From assembly GCF_000969605.1 (NCBI RefSeq), contig NZ_JZUE01000037.1, forward strand, positions 1 to 40,790: a stretch of DNA of 40,790 bases, read 5' to 3'. Origin of the DNA: Aquincola tertiaricarbonis (GTDB lineage Bacteria; Pseudomonadota; Gammaproteobacteria; Burkholderiales; Burkholderiaceae_C). The position numbers and the translations under genes are program-made. Positions 9,385 to 18,336 of this stretch are shown here, in pieces. The first letter of the stretch is position 1. Each line of letters starts with the position of its first letter. The notes beneath the pieces were generated by a model. That model made no database searches. It worked only from the letters and a program-made list of their open reading frames with translations, and had not been told where the DNA came from.

Positions 9385-10701
9385 TCAGCTTTGCGGCGGC
9401 GAAGCCAGCGTGATCTCGACCCGGCGGTTCTTGGCGCGGCCGGCGGGCGTGTCGTTGCCGTCCACCGGCTCGCTGTCGGCACGGCCCTCGGCGCGCAGCC
9501 GTTCGGCCGGCAGCGTGGCGGCCAGCAGCGCCTTCACGCTGTCGGCCCGCTCCTGCGAGAGGTGCCAGTTCGACGGATAACGCACCGAGCGGATGGGCTG
9601 GTTGTCGCTGTGGCCGGTGACCAGCACCGGGCCGGGCAGCGGCTTGAGCGCAGCGGCGATGCGGCCCAGCAGCGGCTTGACGCGGTCGGCCACGTCGGCG
9701 CTGGCGGGCTCGAAGAAGCCGTCGCCGCGGATCACGATGACCGAGCGGTCGGCATAGTCGCGCACCTCCACCAGGCCGGCCTGGATGTCGGGTGCCAGCA
9801 GCCCGGCCAGGCGTGGCTGGGGCGCCGGCACCGGCGGCGGCGCGGGCGGCGGCGCCTTCACGTCCAGCGACTGCAGCGCCTGGAAGGTGGGATCGGTGCG
9901 GGCATTGATGGCCATGCGCAGCGCGATGAACACCAGCATGAGCACCAGCGCCGTGACGGCCGCCACCACCCACACCGGGATGCCGTCGCGCAGCCGCTGG
10001 CCCGCGGCGCGCACGCCGACCCAGGCGGGCGACAGCTCCTTGTCCACCGCGGGCGTGGCCTGCTTCAGCATCTGCGCCAGCCGCTCGCGCACGGTTTCCA
10101 GCTGCGCGCGGCCGTTGTCGATCACGCGGTAGCGGCCCTCGAAGCCAAGCGCGAGCGCCATGTACATCAGCTCCAGCAGGTTGCGGTTGGCGGGCACGTT
10201 CTCGGCCAGCTTGCCCATCAGCTGGAACACCTTCTCGCCGCCCGACACCTCGTTGTGGAACAGCACCAGCAGGCTCTGCGAGCCCCAGGCGCCCGAGCCG
10301 CCCCAGGGCGTGCTGCTGGCGCATTCGTCGATGAAGGTGCACAGCACGTAGCGGCCGGCGATCACCTGCTCGTTGGGCAGGCCCTGCGCACGCGTCGTGG
10401 CCTCGAACTGCTTGACGCCTTCGGCCAGCGCCGCGCGCAATGCGGCCGGATTGGGATGGTGCGGCATGGTGCGCAGCCGCGCCGCCGTGCCCAGCAGCGG
10501 CGAGGCCGCCTGCAGCAGCGGGTTGAAGCCGGCCACGCCGGGCAGCTCGGGCAGCGGCGCGGCTTCAAGCGCGGGCGCGGCGCCGGGCATGGCCGCGGGC
10601 TGGCCGGGTGCGGCGGCACCGGGCCGCATGCCGCGGCCGGCACTGGGCTTGATGACGGTGCGGTCGGACTCGAAGGCCGAGAACGGATCCTGGTCGCTCA
10701 T
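9385..10701 (-). CDS. tssL: T6SS protein TssL with C-terminal OmpA/peptidoglycan-binding domain
   Basis: The 438-residue product has three parts: a disordered N-terminus (1-50), a DotU/IcmH cytoplasmic domain (about 55-235, including CTFIDECASSTPWG) with one membrane helix (241-262), and a periplasmic OmpA-like domain (about 305-435; GHSDNQPIR, LSQERADSV, KNRRVEI). It anchors the T6SS in the inner membrane, and this extended type can bind peptidoglycan by itself. T15 lies in ESDRTVIKP. In Agrobacterium tumefaciens, TssL is phosphorylated by PpkA on Thr14 near the N-terminus and then binds Fha, so T15 is a strong candidate for the equivalent site. It starts 34 bases after tssK. Confidence 0.95.
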   Translation of the reverse strand: MSDQDPFSAFESDRTVIKPSAGRGMRPGAAAPGQPAAMPGAAPALEAAPLPELPGVAGFNPLLQAASPLLGTAARLRTMPHHPNPAALRAALAEGVKQFEATTRAQGLPNEQVIAGRYVLCTFIDECASSTPWGGSGAWGSQSLLVLFHNEVSGGEKVFQLMGKLAENVPANRNLLELMYMALALGFEGRYRVIDNGRAQLETVRERLAQMLKQATPAVDKELSPAWVGVRAAGQRLRDGIPVWVVAAVTALVLMLVFIALRMAINARTDPTFQALQSLDVKAPPPAPPPVPAPQPRLAGLLAPDIQAGLVEVRDYADRSVIVIRGDGFFEPASADVADRVKPLLGRIAAALKPLPGPVLVTGHSDNQPIRSVRYPSNWHLSQERADSVKALLAATLPAERLRAEGRADSEPVDGNDTPAGRAKNRRVEITLASPPQS

Positions 10702-10735
10702 CGCTCAATGTCCCGCTGGTCGGTGCGCCGGGCCG

Positions 10736-12073
10736 TCATGGCCGGATCGCCCAGAACTCGAACTCGATGCCGGGGAAGTCGCCCGACACATGCATGGCCA
10801 GGCCCGCGGAGCGTTCCAGCTGCTGCCACAGCTCGCTGCCGCGGGTCTCCAGCTCGAAGTAGCTGAAGCCGCCGTGGTACGGGATCTGCCGCGGCGCCAC
10901 CGGCATCGGCTTGACGGCCACGCCCGGCAGCGCCAGGTTCACCAGGTCGCGGATGCGTTCGGCCGGGCCGATCTTCACCTGCGACGGGAAGCGCGCCCGC
11001 AGGGCTTCGCTCGGCATCTGCGCATTGACGGCCAGCACGAATTGCGCTCGCCGCTGCAAGTCGACGTCCGCGATGATGGCCACGCGCACGCCGTGCTGGC
11101 GCTCCTGCAGCTCGATCGGGATGGCGGTCTGCTCCAGCACCATCGACAGCGATTGCCGCAGGTCACCCATCACCGCGCGGAAGCACGGCGCCAGGTCGTC
11201 ATGGCGGTAGGGCGGGTAGTCGATCGGGCGCTTGCGGTCGCGGAAGGTGGACAGCTCGCCGGCCAGCTGCAGCAGCACCGTGTACAGCCGCTCGGGCGGC
11301 AGCACCGGCAGCTGCGGCAGGTGGGCCAGCAGCGGCTCGGTGCGGTTGAGCGCCTGCAGGAAGACGAAGTCGGCGATCTCGCCCACGCCGGCGCGGCCCG
11401 GTTGCGCCAGCCGTGCGGCCAGGGCTTCGCTGCGCTGGCGCACCATGCCCAGCACCTCGCGCTGGTAGCTCTCCAGCACCGGATGCGCGGCCACGTGCAG
11501 CATCGGCGGCACGTATTGCGCATCCAGCACCACGCGGCCATCGGCCCGGCGCTCGACGATGCGGGCGGCGCCCAGCTGGGTGAAGCCTTCGTTCGCATCG
11601 CGCGCCAGCATCAGCCGCAGGTTCAGGCGTCCGATCTGCAGCGGCGCCTGGCGCAGGCTCACTGCATGGCTGTCGGCCACTTCCACGTCGCTGGCCAGGT
11701 AGCGCGGCGGCATGGTGGGCGTGGCGTCCTCCACGTCGCTCTCGGCCACGCCGGGGCGGGCCATCGCGGCCACCAGCAGCACCGGCTCGTCGCGGGCGTC
11801 GGCCGGCACGTCGAGCGCGGGCGGCGCGGCGTCGTGCGAAGGAATGTGGAAGGGCGTGCCGTCGGGCAGCACGCCGCTGGCGCTGGTCAGGGCCAGCTTG
11901 CCCTGCAGCAAGGCGGCGTCGTCCAGGGCCAGGGTGGTGAAGCCCCAGTAGTGCGGTACCACGGCATTGACACGGGCATCGACGAGTCGGGCGGTGTGTC
12001 GGTCCTGCTGCTGGAAATGCTGGGGCTGGAGGAACATGCCCTCCGTCCACATCACCTTGTTGTGCCAGGTCAT
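10736..12073 (-). CDS. tssK: T6SS baseplate protein TssK
   Basis: The 445-residue product is the baseplate subunit that links the TssEFG/VgrG baseplate to the TssLM membrane complex. Its N-terminus carries the defining WTEGMFLQPQHFQQQD. I chose the ATG at 12073 because this motif starts eight residues later, as in other TssK proteins; the longer frame to 12205 adds a cysteine-rich stretch with no family resemblance. No good Shine-Dalgarno sequence is visible before this ATG. It is the first gene of the membrane-complex operon tssK-tssL-tssM-tagF-kinase and is divergent from the OmpA-family gene. Confidence 0.96.
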   Translation of the reverse strand: MTWHNKVMWTEGMFLQPQHFQQQDRHTARLVDARVNAVVPHYWGFTTLALDDAALLQGKLALTSASGVLPDGTPFHIPSHDAAPPALDVPADARDEPVLLVAAMARPGVAESDVEDATPTMPPRYLASDVEVADSHAVSLRQAPLQIGRLNLRLMLARDANEGFTQLGAARIVERRADGRVVLDAQYVPPMLHVAAHPVLESYQREVLGMVRQRSEALAARLAQPGRAGVGEIADFVFLQALNRTEPLLAHLPQLPVLPPERLYTVLLQLAGELSTFRDRKRPIDYPPYRHDDLAPCFRAVMGDLRQSLSMVLEQTAIPIELQERQHGVRVAIIADVDLQRRAQFVLAVNAQMPSEALRARFPSQVKIGPAERIRDLVNLALPGVAVKPMPVAPRQIPYHGGFSYFELETRGSELWQQLERSAGLAMHVSGDFPGIEFEFWAIRP

Positions 12074-12176
12074 GGATGTTTTGGTTGTGTGCTGGGCCAG
12101 CGGCGGCCGGTGGCAGCCGGAGCCGGCGGAACCGGCGCACCCCACATGCGTGTCAGCCCCGCAAAACGAGGTGGCA

Positions 12177-12205
12177 ACGATACACGCCGATGCTTGCAGC
12201 GTCAC
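12177..12205 (-). promoter_or_regulatory. Candidate sigma-70 promoter for the tssK operon
   Basis: Read on the minus strand, GTGACG (12205-12200) and TATCGT (12182-12177) are separated by exactly 17 bases, and each matches four of six consensus positions. Transcription would start near 12170 and leave a 5' leader of about 95 bases before tssK. The 257-bp gap 12074-12330 also holds several GCCGG repeats and TATCAT (12273-12278), a possible -10 for the OmpA-family gene but without a convincing -35. Confidence 0.35.
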
Positions 12206-12330
12206 GCTTTGCGCGATAGGAAAAGGCGTCCTGATTCCCTCCTGCGTGGGATGCTGCGCAACGCTGGCCGACTATCATTTGCCTTCGGTGCGGCGCGGTC
12301 TGCCGCATGAATGCTCGTTGGGGAATCGAC

Positions 12331-12888
12331 ATGAAACGCTCGCCCACTGTGTTGCACGCCGGCCGTAGCGCGGCCGTCGTCGTGTGCCTGGTGACCTTGC
12401 TGCAGGCCAATGCCGCCGATGCGCTGGACATCGGCAACCAGGTGCCCGATGCGGAGGCGGTGAAGGAAGGCCTGTTCCCGGAAGACGCCTGCAAGGAGCT
12501 GGAGGCCGCGGGCTTCAAGTGCATGGGCTTCAAGCCGGCGGTGCGCTATTCGCTGCCCGCGGCTTCGTTCAAGGTGGGCTCGGCCGAGCTGCCCGAGATG
12601 CTGCGCCGGCAGCTCGACGTGTTCGCCGACGTGCTGCGCGGCAAGAAGGGCACCGGCCGCACCGTGCGCATCGAGGGCCATGCCGATGCCTCCGGCACGG
12701 CCGAGGCGAACAAGGCGCTGTCCGAGCGCCGGGCCGAAGCCGTCAAGACCTACCTGGTGGACAAGGGCGCCGACCCCGCGATGCTCGAGGCGGTCGGCCT
12801 GGGCGCCACCACGCCCAAGATCAGCAGCGACCCCTTCGCCGCCGAGAACCGCCGCGTGGAGATCGGCCGCATCGGCGCCAAGCCCTGA
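12331..12888 (+). CDS. Periplasmic OmpA-family (peptidoglycan-binding) protein
   Basis: The 185-residue product starts with a Sec signal peptide (positively charged MKRS, hydrophobic core AAVVVCLVTLLQA, likely cleavage after ANAADA). Its C-terminal OmpA-like domain is visible as IEGHADASGTAEANKALSERR and ENRRVEI, the usual diaminopimelate-binding region. A cysteine lies in the signal region, but the preceding residue is valine, so there is no proper lipobox and the protein is probably soluble in the periplasm. The ATG at 12331 follows GGGGAA; an earlier ATG at 12307 is less well placed. It is the only plus-strand gene inside the T6SS locus. It may help anchor the machine in the cell wall, but this is inference. 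Confidence 0.85.
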   Translation: MKRSPTVLHAGRSAAVVVCLVTLLQANAADALDIGNQVPDAEAVKEGLFPEDACKELEAAGFKCMGFKPAVRYSLPAASFKVGSAELPEMLRRQLDVFADVLRGKKGTGRTVRIEGHADASGTAEANKALSERRAEAVKTYLVDKGADPAMLEAVGLGATTPKISSDPFAAENRRVEIGRIGAKP

Positions 12889-12892
12889 GGGA

Positions 12893-12898
<6 letters not shown>
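12883..12898. terminator. Small hairpin spanning two facing stop codons (weak)
   Basis: CCCTGA (12883-12888) and TCAGGG (12893-12898) form a perfect 6-bp stem with a four-base loop. Each arm contains the stop codon of one of the two convergent genes. Neither side has a T-tract, so termination would be weak. Confidence 0.3.
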
Positions 12899-13279
<381 letters not shown>

Positions 13280-13293
13280 GCGGTGTCCTTTGC

Positions 13294-14055
13294 TCAGTCG
13301 GCCGCGGCGGCGGCGGTCCACACCGTCAGCGCGGTGAAGTTGTCATGGCTGGCCTTCTGCCGCGTGGCTTCGGTCACCACGCGCTCCAGCGCGGCCAGCC
13401 AGGCGGTGGGGGTGCCGGCGGTCAGCAGCGTGGCCTCCAGCGTGGCATCGGGCACGTGCTCCCACAGGCCGTCGGTGCACAGCAGGAACACGTCGCCGGG
13501 CAGCACCTCGTGCGGCTCGCCGCTGTCGCTGACCTCCAGCACGTCGGAGGCAGTGCCCAACGCCGAGCGCAGCTCGCTGCGCTGCGGATGATGGCGGGCC
13601 TGGTCGGCGGGCAGCAGGCCGGCATCCACCAGCGACTGCACCAGGCTGTGGTCGCGCGTGCGGGCATGCAGCCGGCCGCCACGGAACCAGTACAGCCGTG
13701 AGTCGCCGGCATGGGCCCAGTGCACCCGGTGGCGTACGAAGTCGATCACCAGGCCGACCACGGTGCTGAACATGTTGGCCCGCTCGGTGTGCGGCGTGCG
13801 CGCCTCGATCACCGCGCGGTTGGTGTCGAACACCAGGTCGGTGAGCTGGCGCGCGCCGGTGGTGGGCCGGGCGGCAAAGCCCTGCAGCATGCGCTCGACC
13901 ACCAGCCGCGCGGCCACGCCGCCGCCGCCATGGCCGCCGGCGCCATCGGCCAGCACGCAGCACAGCTCGTCCACCGAATGCCAGTGGCCACAGGCATCCT
14001 CGTTGGCCTTGCGGCCCCCCATCTCGGAAAGCAGGGCGACTTCCAACGCCAGCAT
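13294..14055 (-). CDS. pppA: PP2C-family protein phosphatase, T6SS regulator PppA
   Basis: The 253-residue product is a metal-dependent Ser/Thr phosphatase. Metal-binding motifs are in place: NED (19-20), LADGAGGHGGG (D37), HAGDSRLYWF, LLCTDGLWEHV and HDNFTALTV at the end. In other T6SS loci PppA removes the phosphates added by PpkA and turns secretion off. There is no membrane segment or fused domain. A strong GAGGAG lies about eight bases before the ATG. It lies 28 bases downstream of the FHA gene, which fits shared control of the phosphorylation circuit even though the kinase gene is in another transcription unit. Confidence 0.93.
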   Translation of the reverse strand: MLALEVALLSEMGGRKANEDACGHWHSVDELCCVLADGAGGHGGGGVAARLVVERMLQGFAARPTTGARQLTDLVFDTNRAVIEARTPHTERANMFSTVVGLVIDFVRHRVHWAHAGDSRLYWFRGGRLHARTRDHSLVQSLVDAGLLPADQARHHPQRSELRSALGTASDVLEVSDSGEPHEVLPGDVFLLCTDGLWEHVPDATLEATLLTAGTPTAWLAALERVVTEATRQKASHDNFTALTVWTAAAAAD

Positions 14056-14083
14056 CGCGGGCTCTCCTCAAGTGGAACGAGGG

Positions 14084-15784
14084 TCACTCGTCCTGTTGCA
14101 GCTGATCGATGTGCGCTTCATAGGCCTTGCGGAAGGCCTTGCCGAACAGCTCCTGGAAGTCGTCGGCGGCCTCGGCCGACAACTGCGAATAGAGCTGCTG
14201 GAACTGCTCCCACAGCTGCGCCTTGCGGCCCGAGGGCAGCAGGCCGGCCAGGCCCGAGCGCTTGCTGATCTTGGCTTCCAGCACCGCGGGGTCGAAGCGC
14301 TGCAGCACGCCCTCGAGCGCGGCGCGCATGCCGGCCATCACGCCCAGCTGGTGCGCACGCAGGTCGTCGAAGGCATCGCGCATGGCCTCGGTGGGGCCCA
14401 TGAAGCCGGGCGTGGGCGCGCCCAGCAGGTGCTTGAGCGCCACCTCCACGTTGGGCGAGAACTTCAGCGGGTTGTTCTCGCGCGCGGCCATCAGCGTGAC
14501 GTCGGCGCGCATCTCGCGCTTGATGGCGGCGCGGGCCACCAGCAGCTCCACCGCGCCGCGGGTGGACTCGCGCAGCAGCGCGCCCACGCGGCGCAGCTGG
14601 TCGGCATCCAGCCCGCGCAGCTCGGCCGCCGGCAGGCCCAGGCCCTCGGCCAGCGCGGCCAGCAGCTCGTCGGGCGCGGGCGCCGGCGTCGTGCCCACGG
14701 CCGCAGCCCGCGGCGCCGATGGCGGGCGGATCATCGTCCGCGGATCGGCCTCGGCCATCCAGCCGGCCTCGAGCGTCGGTGCGGGTGCAGGGCTCGGGGC
14801 CGGTGGCTCCGGCGGCGGCACGCGGCGCACGCCGGGCAGGGTGACGACCTTGGTCTCGCGCGAAGGCTGGTCCCAGGACAGCACCGCACCCGGCGGCAGC
14901 GCCGGCGGGGGCAGCGGCGCAGGTGCCGGCACCACCGGCGGCGCCATGGCCGGCGCGGGCGGCACGGCTTCGCGCAGGGGTGGCGCCATCCACGGCGTGT
15001 TCAGGTCGGACACATGGTCGGAAGCGCTGGGCGCGACCGGCGTGGCCTGCAGGCCCAGCGCGCGCAAGGGGTCGGCATCGGCCGCGGTGTTGGGGCCGGC
15101 CAGCGGCGCGGCCAGCGGCGAGCCGGCGAAGGGGTCGGCACCGCTGCCGCCGAGATTGAACAGCGCATCCAGCGAGTTGCCGGCCGAGGGGGCCTGCAGT
15201 GGCAGGTCGGGGATGTAGGGGCTGGAGCCGCCCGCCACCGGTGGCTGCGCGCCGAAAGGCGTGGCAACGGAGGCCGGCGCCGGTGAGGGCGCGAACGGAT
15301 CCCAGTCGTCGGGGATCACGCTGGCTGCGCCGGCCGCGGGCGCCGGCGGCGCGGCCACTGGCGTGGGTCCGAAGGACTGGGTGAACAGCGGCGGCGGCGG
15401 GCGCGGCGGTGCGGCCGGTGCCTTGGCGCCGGCGTCGCCGAAGAGGTCGGCGAACAGGTCCTTGGCCGTGGTGTGCTGGCCCAGGCTGACGCCGATCAGG
15501 TAGCCGCCGATCTGCAGCGTGTCGCCCTGCTTCAGCGGCGCCTCGCGGCCGTTGCCCAGCGGCGTGCCATTGACCAGCACCGGGTTGCTGCCGCGGTCCA
15601 CGAGCGCGAAGGCGCCATGCCGGAACACCACCTGTGCATGCACGCGAGAGATGGAACGGTCGGGGTCGGGCAGCACCAATTGGTTGTTGTCGGCCCGGCC
15701 GACGGTGCCGCCCAGTTCGTCAAAGGTCGCGGAGAGCGCGGCCGTGGGTTGGCCGTTGAAGCTCTGGACGGTGAGGACGATCAT
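14084..15784 (-). CDS. tagH: FHA-domain T6SS regulator TagH (Fha)
   Basis: The 566-residue product has an N-terminal FHA domain (about 20-100). The phosphothreonine-binding residues are visible: GR (29-30), S44-x-x-x-x-H49 in RSISRVHA, and N72-G. A long Pro/Ala-rich linker (about 110-355) leads to a helical C-terminal T6SS-FHA domain (about 365-566; FSPNVEVALKHLLGAPTPG). Fha proteins read the phosphorylation made by PpkA and promote assembly. The start at 15784 is the ATG just before MIVLTVQSF; the longer frame upstream is arginine-rich and has no family match. T350 in DPRTMIRPP resembles motifs in the kinase and TssL. A 62-bp gap separates it from the gene upstream. Confidence 0.92.
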   Translation of the reverse strand: MIVLTVQSFNGQPTAALSATFDELGGTVGRADNNQLVLPDPDRSISRVHAQVVFRHGAFALVDRGSNPVLVNGTPLGNGREAPLKQGDTLQIGGYLIGVSLGQHTTAKDLFADLFGDAGAKAPAAPPRPPPPLFTQSFGPTPVAAPPAPAAGAASVIPDDWDPFAPSPAPASVATPFGAQPPVAGGSSPYIPDLPLQAPSAGNSLDALFNLGGSGADPFAGSPLAAPLAGPNTAADADPLRALGLQATPVAPSASDHVSDLNTPWMAPPLREAVPPAPAMAPPVVPAPAPLPPPALPPGAVLSWDQPSRETKVVTLPGVRRVPPPEPPAPSPAPAPTLEAGWMAEADPRTMIRPPSAPRAAAVGTTPAPAPDELLAALAEGLGLPAAELRGLDADQLRRVGALLRESTRGAVELLVARAAIKREMRADVTLMAARENNPLKFSPNVEVALKHLLGAPTPGFMGPTEAMRDAFDDLRAHQLGVMAGMRAALEGVLQRFDPAVLEAKISKRSGLAGLLPSGRKAQLWEQFQQLYSQLSAEAADDFQELFGKAFRKAYEAHIDQLQQDE

Positions 15785-15846
15785 GGCTGACGACGGCAGG
15801 GCGGGTAAACAGACGTTGCAAGCATAGCGGTCCGTGTTGCGGTGCG

Positions 15847-16638
15847 TCAGCGCATGACGTGGCAATGGCCTTCCACCACGCCCACCCGCAGCGGCCAGGC
15901 GTGGCTGCTGCCGTCGGGCGCGGCTTCGGTGCGCAGGATGGGCTGGCCGGCAGCGTCCACGCACTCCAGCAGCCGGCCGCCGGCGCAGGGTCGCAGCTGC
16001 AGCTCGGTTGGTGCCGGCAGCACCATGCGCAGCGCCTTGGTGGCATACAGCATCTGGATGCGGGCACGCCAGCGCGCGGCCAGCTTGGCCACCGGCTTCT
16101 GGTAGGCCACCGCCAGCTCCTCGAAGCGCAGGCGCGCGGCCTGCACGAAGGGCTCGGGATCGCCCTTGGCCAGCGACACCGCCAGGCCCTGCACGAAGGC
16201 CGCCACCAGCGGCTGCACCGCGGCGGCATCGGCCACCGGCGGCAGGTCGAGCCAGCGCCAGCGCGGAAAGCTGATCGGCAGCTCGGTGCTGCGCTGGGCG
16301 GCCAGCGGGGCGGTGTAGATCTCGCCCTCGAGCACGCCCAGTTCCAGCTCGGCCAGCGTGCGGGCGCTCAGTTCGCTGCCGGGCTGGCCGATGCGCGGCA
16401 GCAGCAGCCGCGCCTGGGCCGCCAGACCCTGCGCGGCCAGCCGCGGCGCGGCCGGCAGGCCGGGCGCGCGCGGGTCGAGCAGCAGCGTCAGCTGATTGGT
16501 GCCCGACAGCAGGTATTCATGCACCGGCACATTCACCTGGCCGCCGCTGGCTGGCGTGCGGACCACCGGGATGTCGTTGATGCGCGCTTCGGCGGCACAG
16601 CCCACCGAGCGCAGCCGCAGCAGCAGCAGGCGTTCCAT
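15847..16638 (-). CDS. Unassigned protein of the T6SS accessory region (263 aa)
   Basis: I do not recognise a named family. The N-terminal 70 residues look like a beta-sandwich (LRSVGCAAEARINDIPVVR, VNVPVHEYLLSG, NQLTLLLDP). The middle (about 140-215) is helical, with FPRWRWLDLPP, FVQGLAVSLAKGDPEPFV and ELAVAYQKPVAKLAA. The C-terminus is again strand-like, with cysteines in RPCAGG and GHCHV. There is no signal peptide or membrane segment. The ATG overlaps the upstream stop by one base (TGATG), so the two products are probably made together in fixed ratio and may form a complex. Real coding is supported by the tight coupling and consistent third-position GC. A structural or chaperone-like T6SS accessory role is possible but unproven. 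Confidence 0.75.
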   Translation of the reverse strand: MERLLLLRLRSVGCAAEARINDIPVVRTPASGGQVNVPVHEYLLSGTNQLTLLLDPRAPGLPAAPRLAAQGLAAQARLLLPRIGQPGSELSARTLAELELGVLEGEIYTAPLAAQRSTELPISFPRWRWLDLPPVADAAAVQPLVAAFVQGLAVSLAKGDPEPFVQAARLRFEELAVAYQKPVAKLAARWRARIQMLYATKALRMVLPAPTELQLRPCAGGRLLECVDAAGQPILRTEAAPDGSSHAWPLRVGVVEGHCHVMR

Positions 16639-18329
16639 CAGCCCAGGCTCCAGTCCAGCAGCAGCAATGCGGGCAGCAGCGCCAGTTGGCGCCGCGTGTG
16701 GCCCAGCAGGGGGTCGTGCAGCGTCACCGGTGCCAGCACCGGCTCCAGCGAGGCGCGCACGAACCATTGCCAGCCGCTGCCGCCGGATTGCCGCGGCCGC
16801 AGGCCGGCCTGCAGCACCAGGGCGCCGCTGCAGGGGCCGGCCTCGCGCCACACCAGGCCGTCGTCATGGGCGATGGGGTCGAGGCTCAATTGCCAGGGCA
16901 GGCGCAGTTCCATCGACAGCGGCAGCACCGTGTCCAGCAGGCCGGGGCGCAACGTGTCGCGCAGCAGCGTGCGCTGCAGCGGGGCCTGGCCTTCGGCCTG
17001 CAGCGCCACGCGCGCGCGGCTGCCGCCCAGGTCGATCTCGCCCTCCAGCGACAGGGCCAGGCTGCAGGCCAAATCCAGCTCGCCCGCCACGCGCAGCAGC
17101 GCTTCGCCCGCCAGCCCGCCGGGGCCTTCGCGCCAGCCCCAGGTGAGCGCGGCGCGGCCGGTGAGCAGGCCGGGCGTGGCGCGCATCGTGGCCGCTTCGG
17201 CGCTGCGCTGCCAATGGGTGAAGAGGCTGTCCAGGCCCTGACGCCAGGCCGCGGCAAGCGCCTGGTCGAAGCCGGCGGTCCATGCCCGCGAATCGAGGGC
17301 GAAGCCGTCGTGCTCGATGTGGCAGCGGGTGGCCGGGCCGGTAGCGGCGGGCGGTGCGGCATGGCCGGCCGGTGTGGGCCAGGCGGCCTCCGGCGCGGCC
17401 TCGCGCTGCAGCGCGAACAGCCACTGGTCGGCGGGATAGGCCCACACCTGCGCCTGCTGCGGACCCAACGGCACGCCCGTGTCGCGCAGCCCGCAGGTGG
17501 GCAGCTGCAGCAGGCACACGGCGGGAGACACCTCTTCGGCCAGCGCCAGGCCCAGGCCGGTGGCGGGCGGCTGCGGCGGCATCGCCATCACCGGCCAGCT
17601 CGCGGCGCGGGCCTCATGGCCCTGCCGGTGTGCCAGGCCTTCGGCACCCAGCCAGCGCACGGCCGGATGCCGCTCCCCGCAGCCGGCATGCAGCGCCTGG
17701 CGCACCTGCAGCCGGGCCAGCGGGCCCTGCTGTGCGGCATGCGTGAGCACTGCCAGCACCGATGGCGCCGGCTGCGTGGCGTCGATGCGCAGGGCCGGAG
17801 GCGCGGGCGGGCCGGGCACGCGCTGCCACTGGCCGTCGAGCAGGCAGTATTCGTGGCGCCACTCGGTATCGAGCACACGCAGGTCGATCGCCTCGATGTC
17901 GCAGGCGGTGCGCGGCAGCGGTACGGCATCGGCGTCCTGGCTGCGCGCGTGTGCATCGGCTGCGTCGAGCAGCGCGCCGTCGGCACGCACCAGCGCCGCC
18001 GCGTCGCCGCCGCTGCGCTGCAGTTCGGCCTGTGCGCGGTGCAGCAGCTGGTGCAGCTTGACCTGCGGCAGCAGGCGCTCGTCGGCCAGCAGTGCCAGCG
18101 CCCATTCATGCTGCGGCCGGGTCTCGAAGCCCGGGCCGAAGGCGAAGCTCAGGTTGAGGTAACGCTGCTGCGACAACGCATCGGCCAGGCCATGCCGCGC
18201 CGCATGCTGCGCAGCCGTGGTCAGGAAGGCCTCGCGCCGCTCGCCCAGCCGCTCGGCCACGGCGGGCCAGTGGGCCGCGATGCGCTCGAAGGCGTCGGAT
18301 GCAGGCATGGCGCGTGGTGTACCGGGCAT
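16638..18329 (-). CDS. Unassigned large protein of the T6SS accessory region (563 aa)
   Basis: I cannot place this 563-residue protein in a family. It begins with a helical region (FERIAAHWPAVAERLGERRE, then YLNLSFAFGPGFETRPQHEW and QVKLHQLLHRAQAEL). It continues with several short cysteine-containing segments (RTACDIEAIDLRV, EYCLLDGQW, PAVCLLQLPTCGL) and ends in a beta-rich half with long alternating strands, closing with LLPALLLLDWSLG. No signal peptide is seen. I chose the ATG at 18329, seven bases after the upstream stop, with GGAGG about 13 bases before it; ATG 18308 is an alternative. It overlaps the 263-residue gene downstream, and the pair looks like one functional unit. Structure prediction would be the best route to a function. 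Confidence 0.72.
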   Translation of the reverse strand: MPGTPRAMPASDAFERIAAHWPAVAERLGERREAFLTTAAQHAARHGLADALSQQRYLNLSFAFGPGFETRPQHEWALALLADERLLPQVKLHQLLHRAQAELQRSGGDAAALVRADGALLDAADAHARSQDADAVPLPRTACDIEAIDLRVLDTEWRHEYCLLDGQWQRVPGPPAPPALRIDATQPAPSVLAVLTHAAQQGPLARLQVRQALHAGCGERHPAVRWLGAEGLAHRQGHEARAASWPVMAMPPQPPATGLGLALAEEVSPAVCLLQLPTCGLRDTGVPLGPQQAQVWAYPADQWLFALQREAAPEAAWPTPAGHAAPPAATGPATRCHIEHDGFALDSRAWTAGFDQALAAAWRQGLDSLFTHWQRSAEAATMRATPGLLTGRAALTWGWREGPGGLAGEALLRVAGELDLACSLALSLEGEIDLGGSRARVALQAEGQAPLQRTLLRDTLRPGLLDTVLPLSMELRLPWQLSLDPIAHDDGLVWREAGPCSGALVLQAGLRPRQSGGSGWQWFVRASLEPVLAPVTLHDPLLGHTRRQLALLPALLLLDWSLG

Positions 18330-18336
18330 GGCGAGG

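Noticed and set aside
8056-10866. 936-codon plus-strand frame opposite tssM and tssL
   Set aside because: Low-complexity His/Arg/Gln-rich translation with no family features; the minus-strand genes explain the region fully.
12074-12205. N-terminal extension of tssK up to 12205
   Set aside because: The family motif WTEGMFLQPQHF must be near the start, and the extra stretch is cysteine-rich and contains the likely promoter.
12331-12888. OmpA-family protein as the missing TssJ lipoprotein
   Set aside because: It has an OmpA domain, not the TssJ fold, and the cysteine in its signal region is preceded by valine, so no lipobox.
15847-18329. Assignment of the two unassigned coupled proteins to DUF2169 or DUF4123
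   Set aside because: These domains are common in T6SS cargo regions, but I could not see their characteristic motifs, so I left the proteins unassigned.
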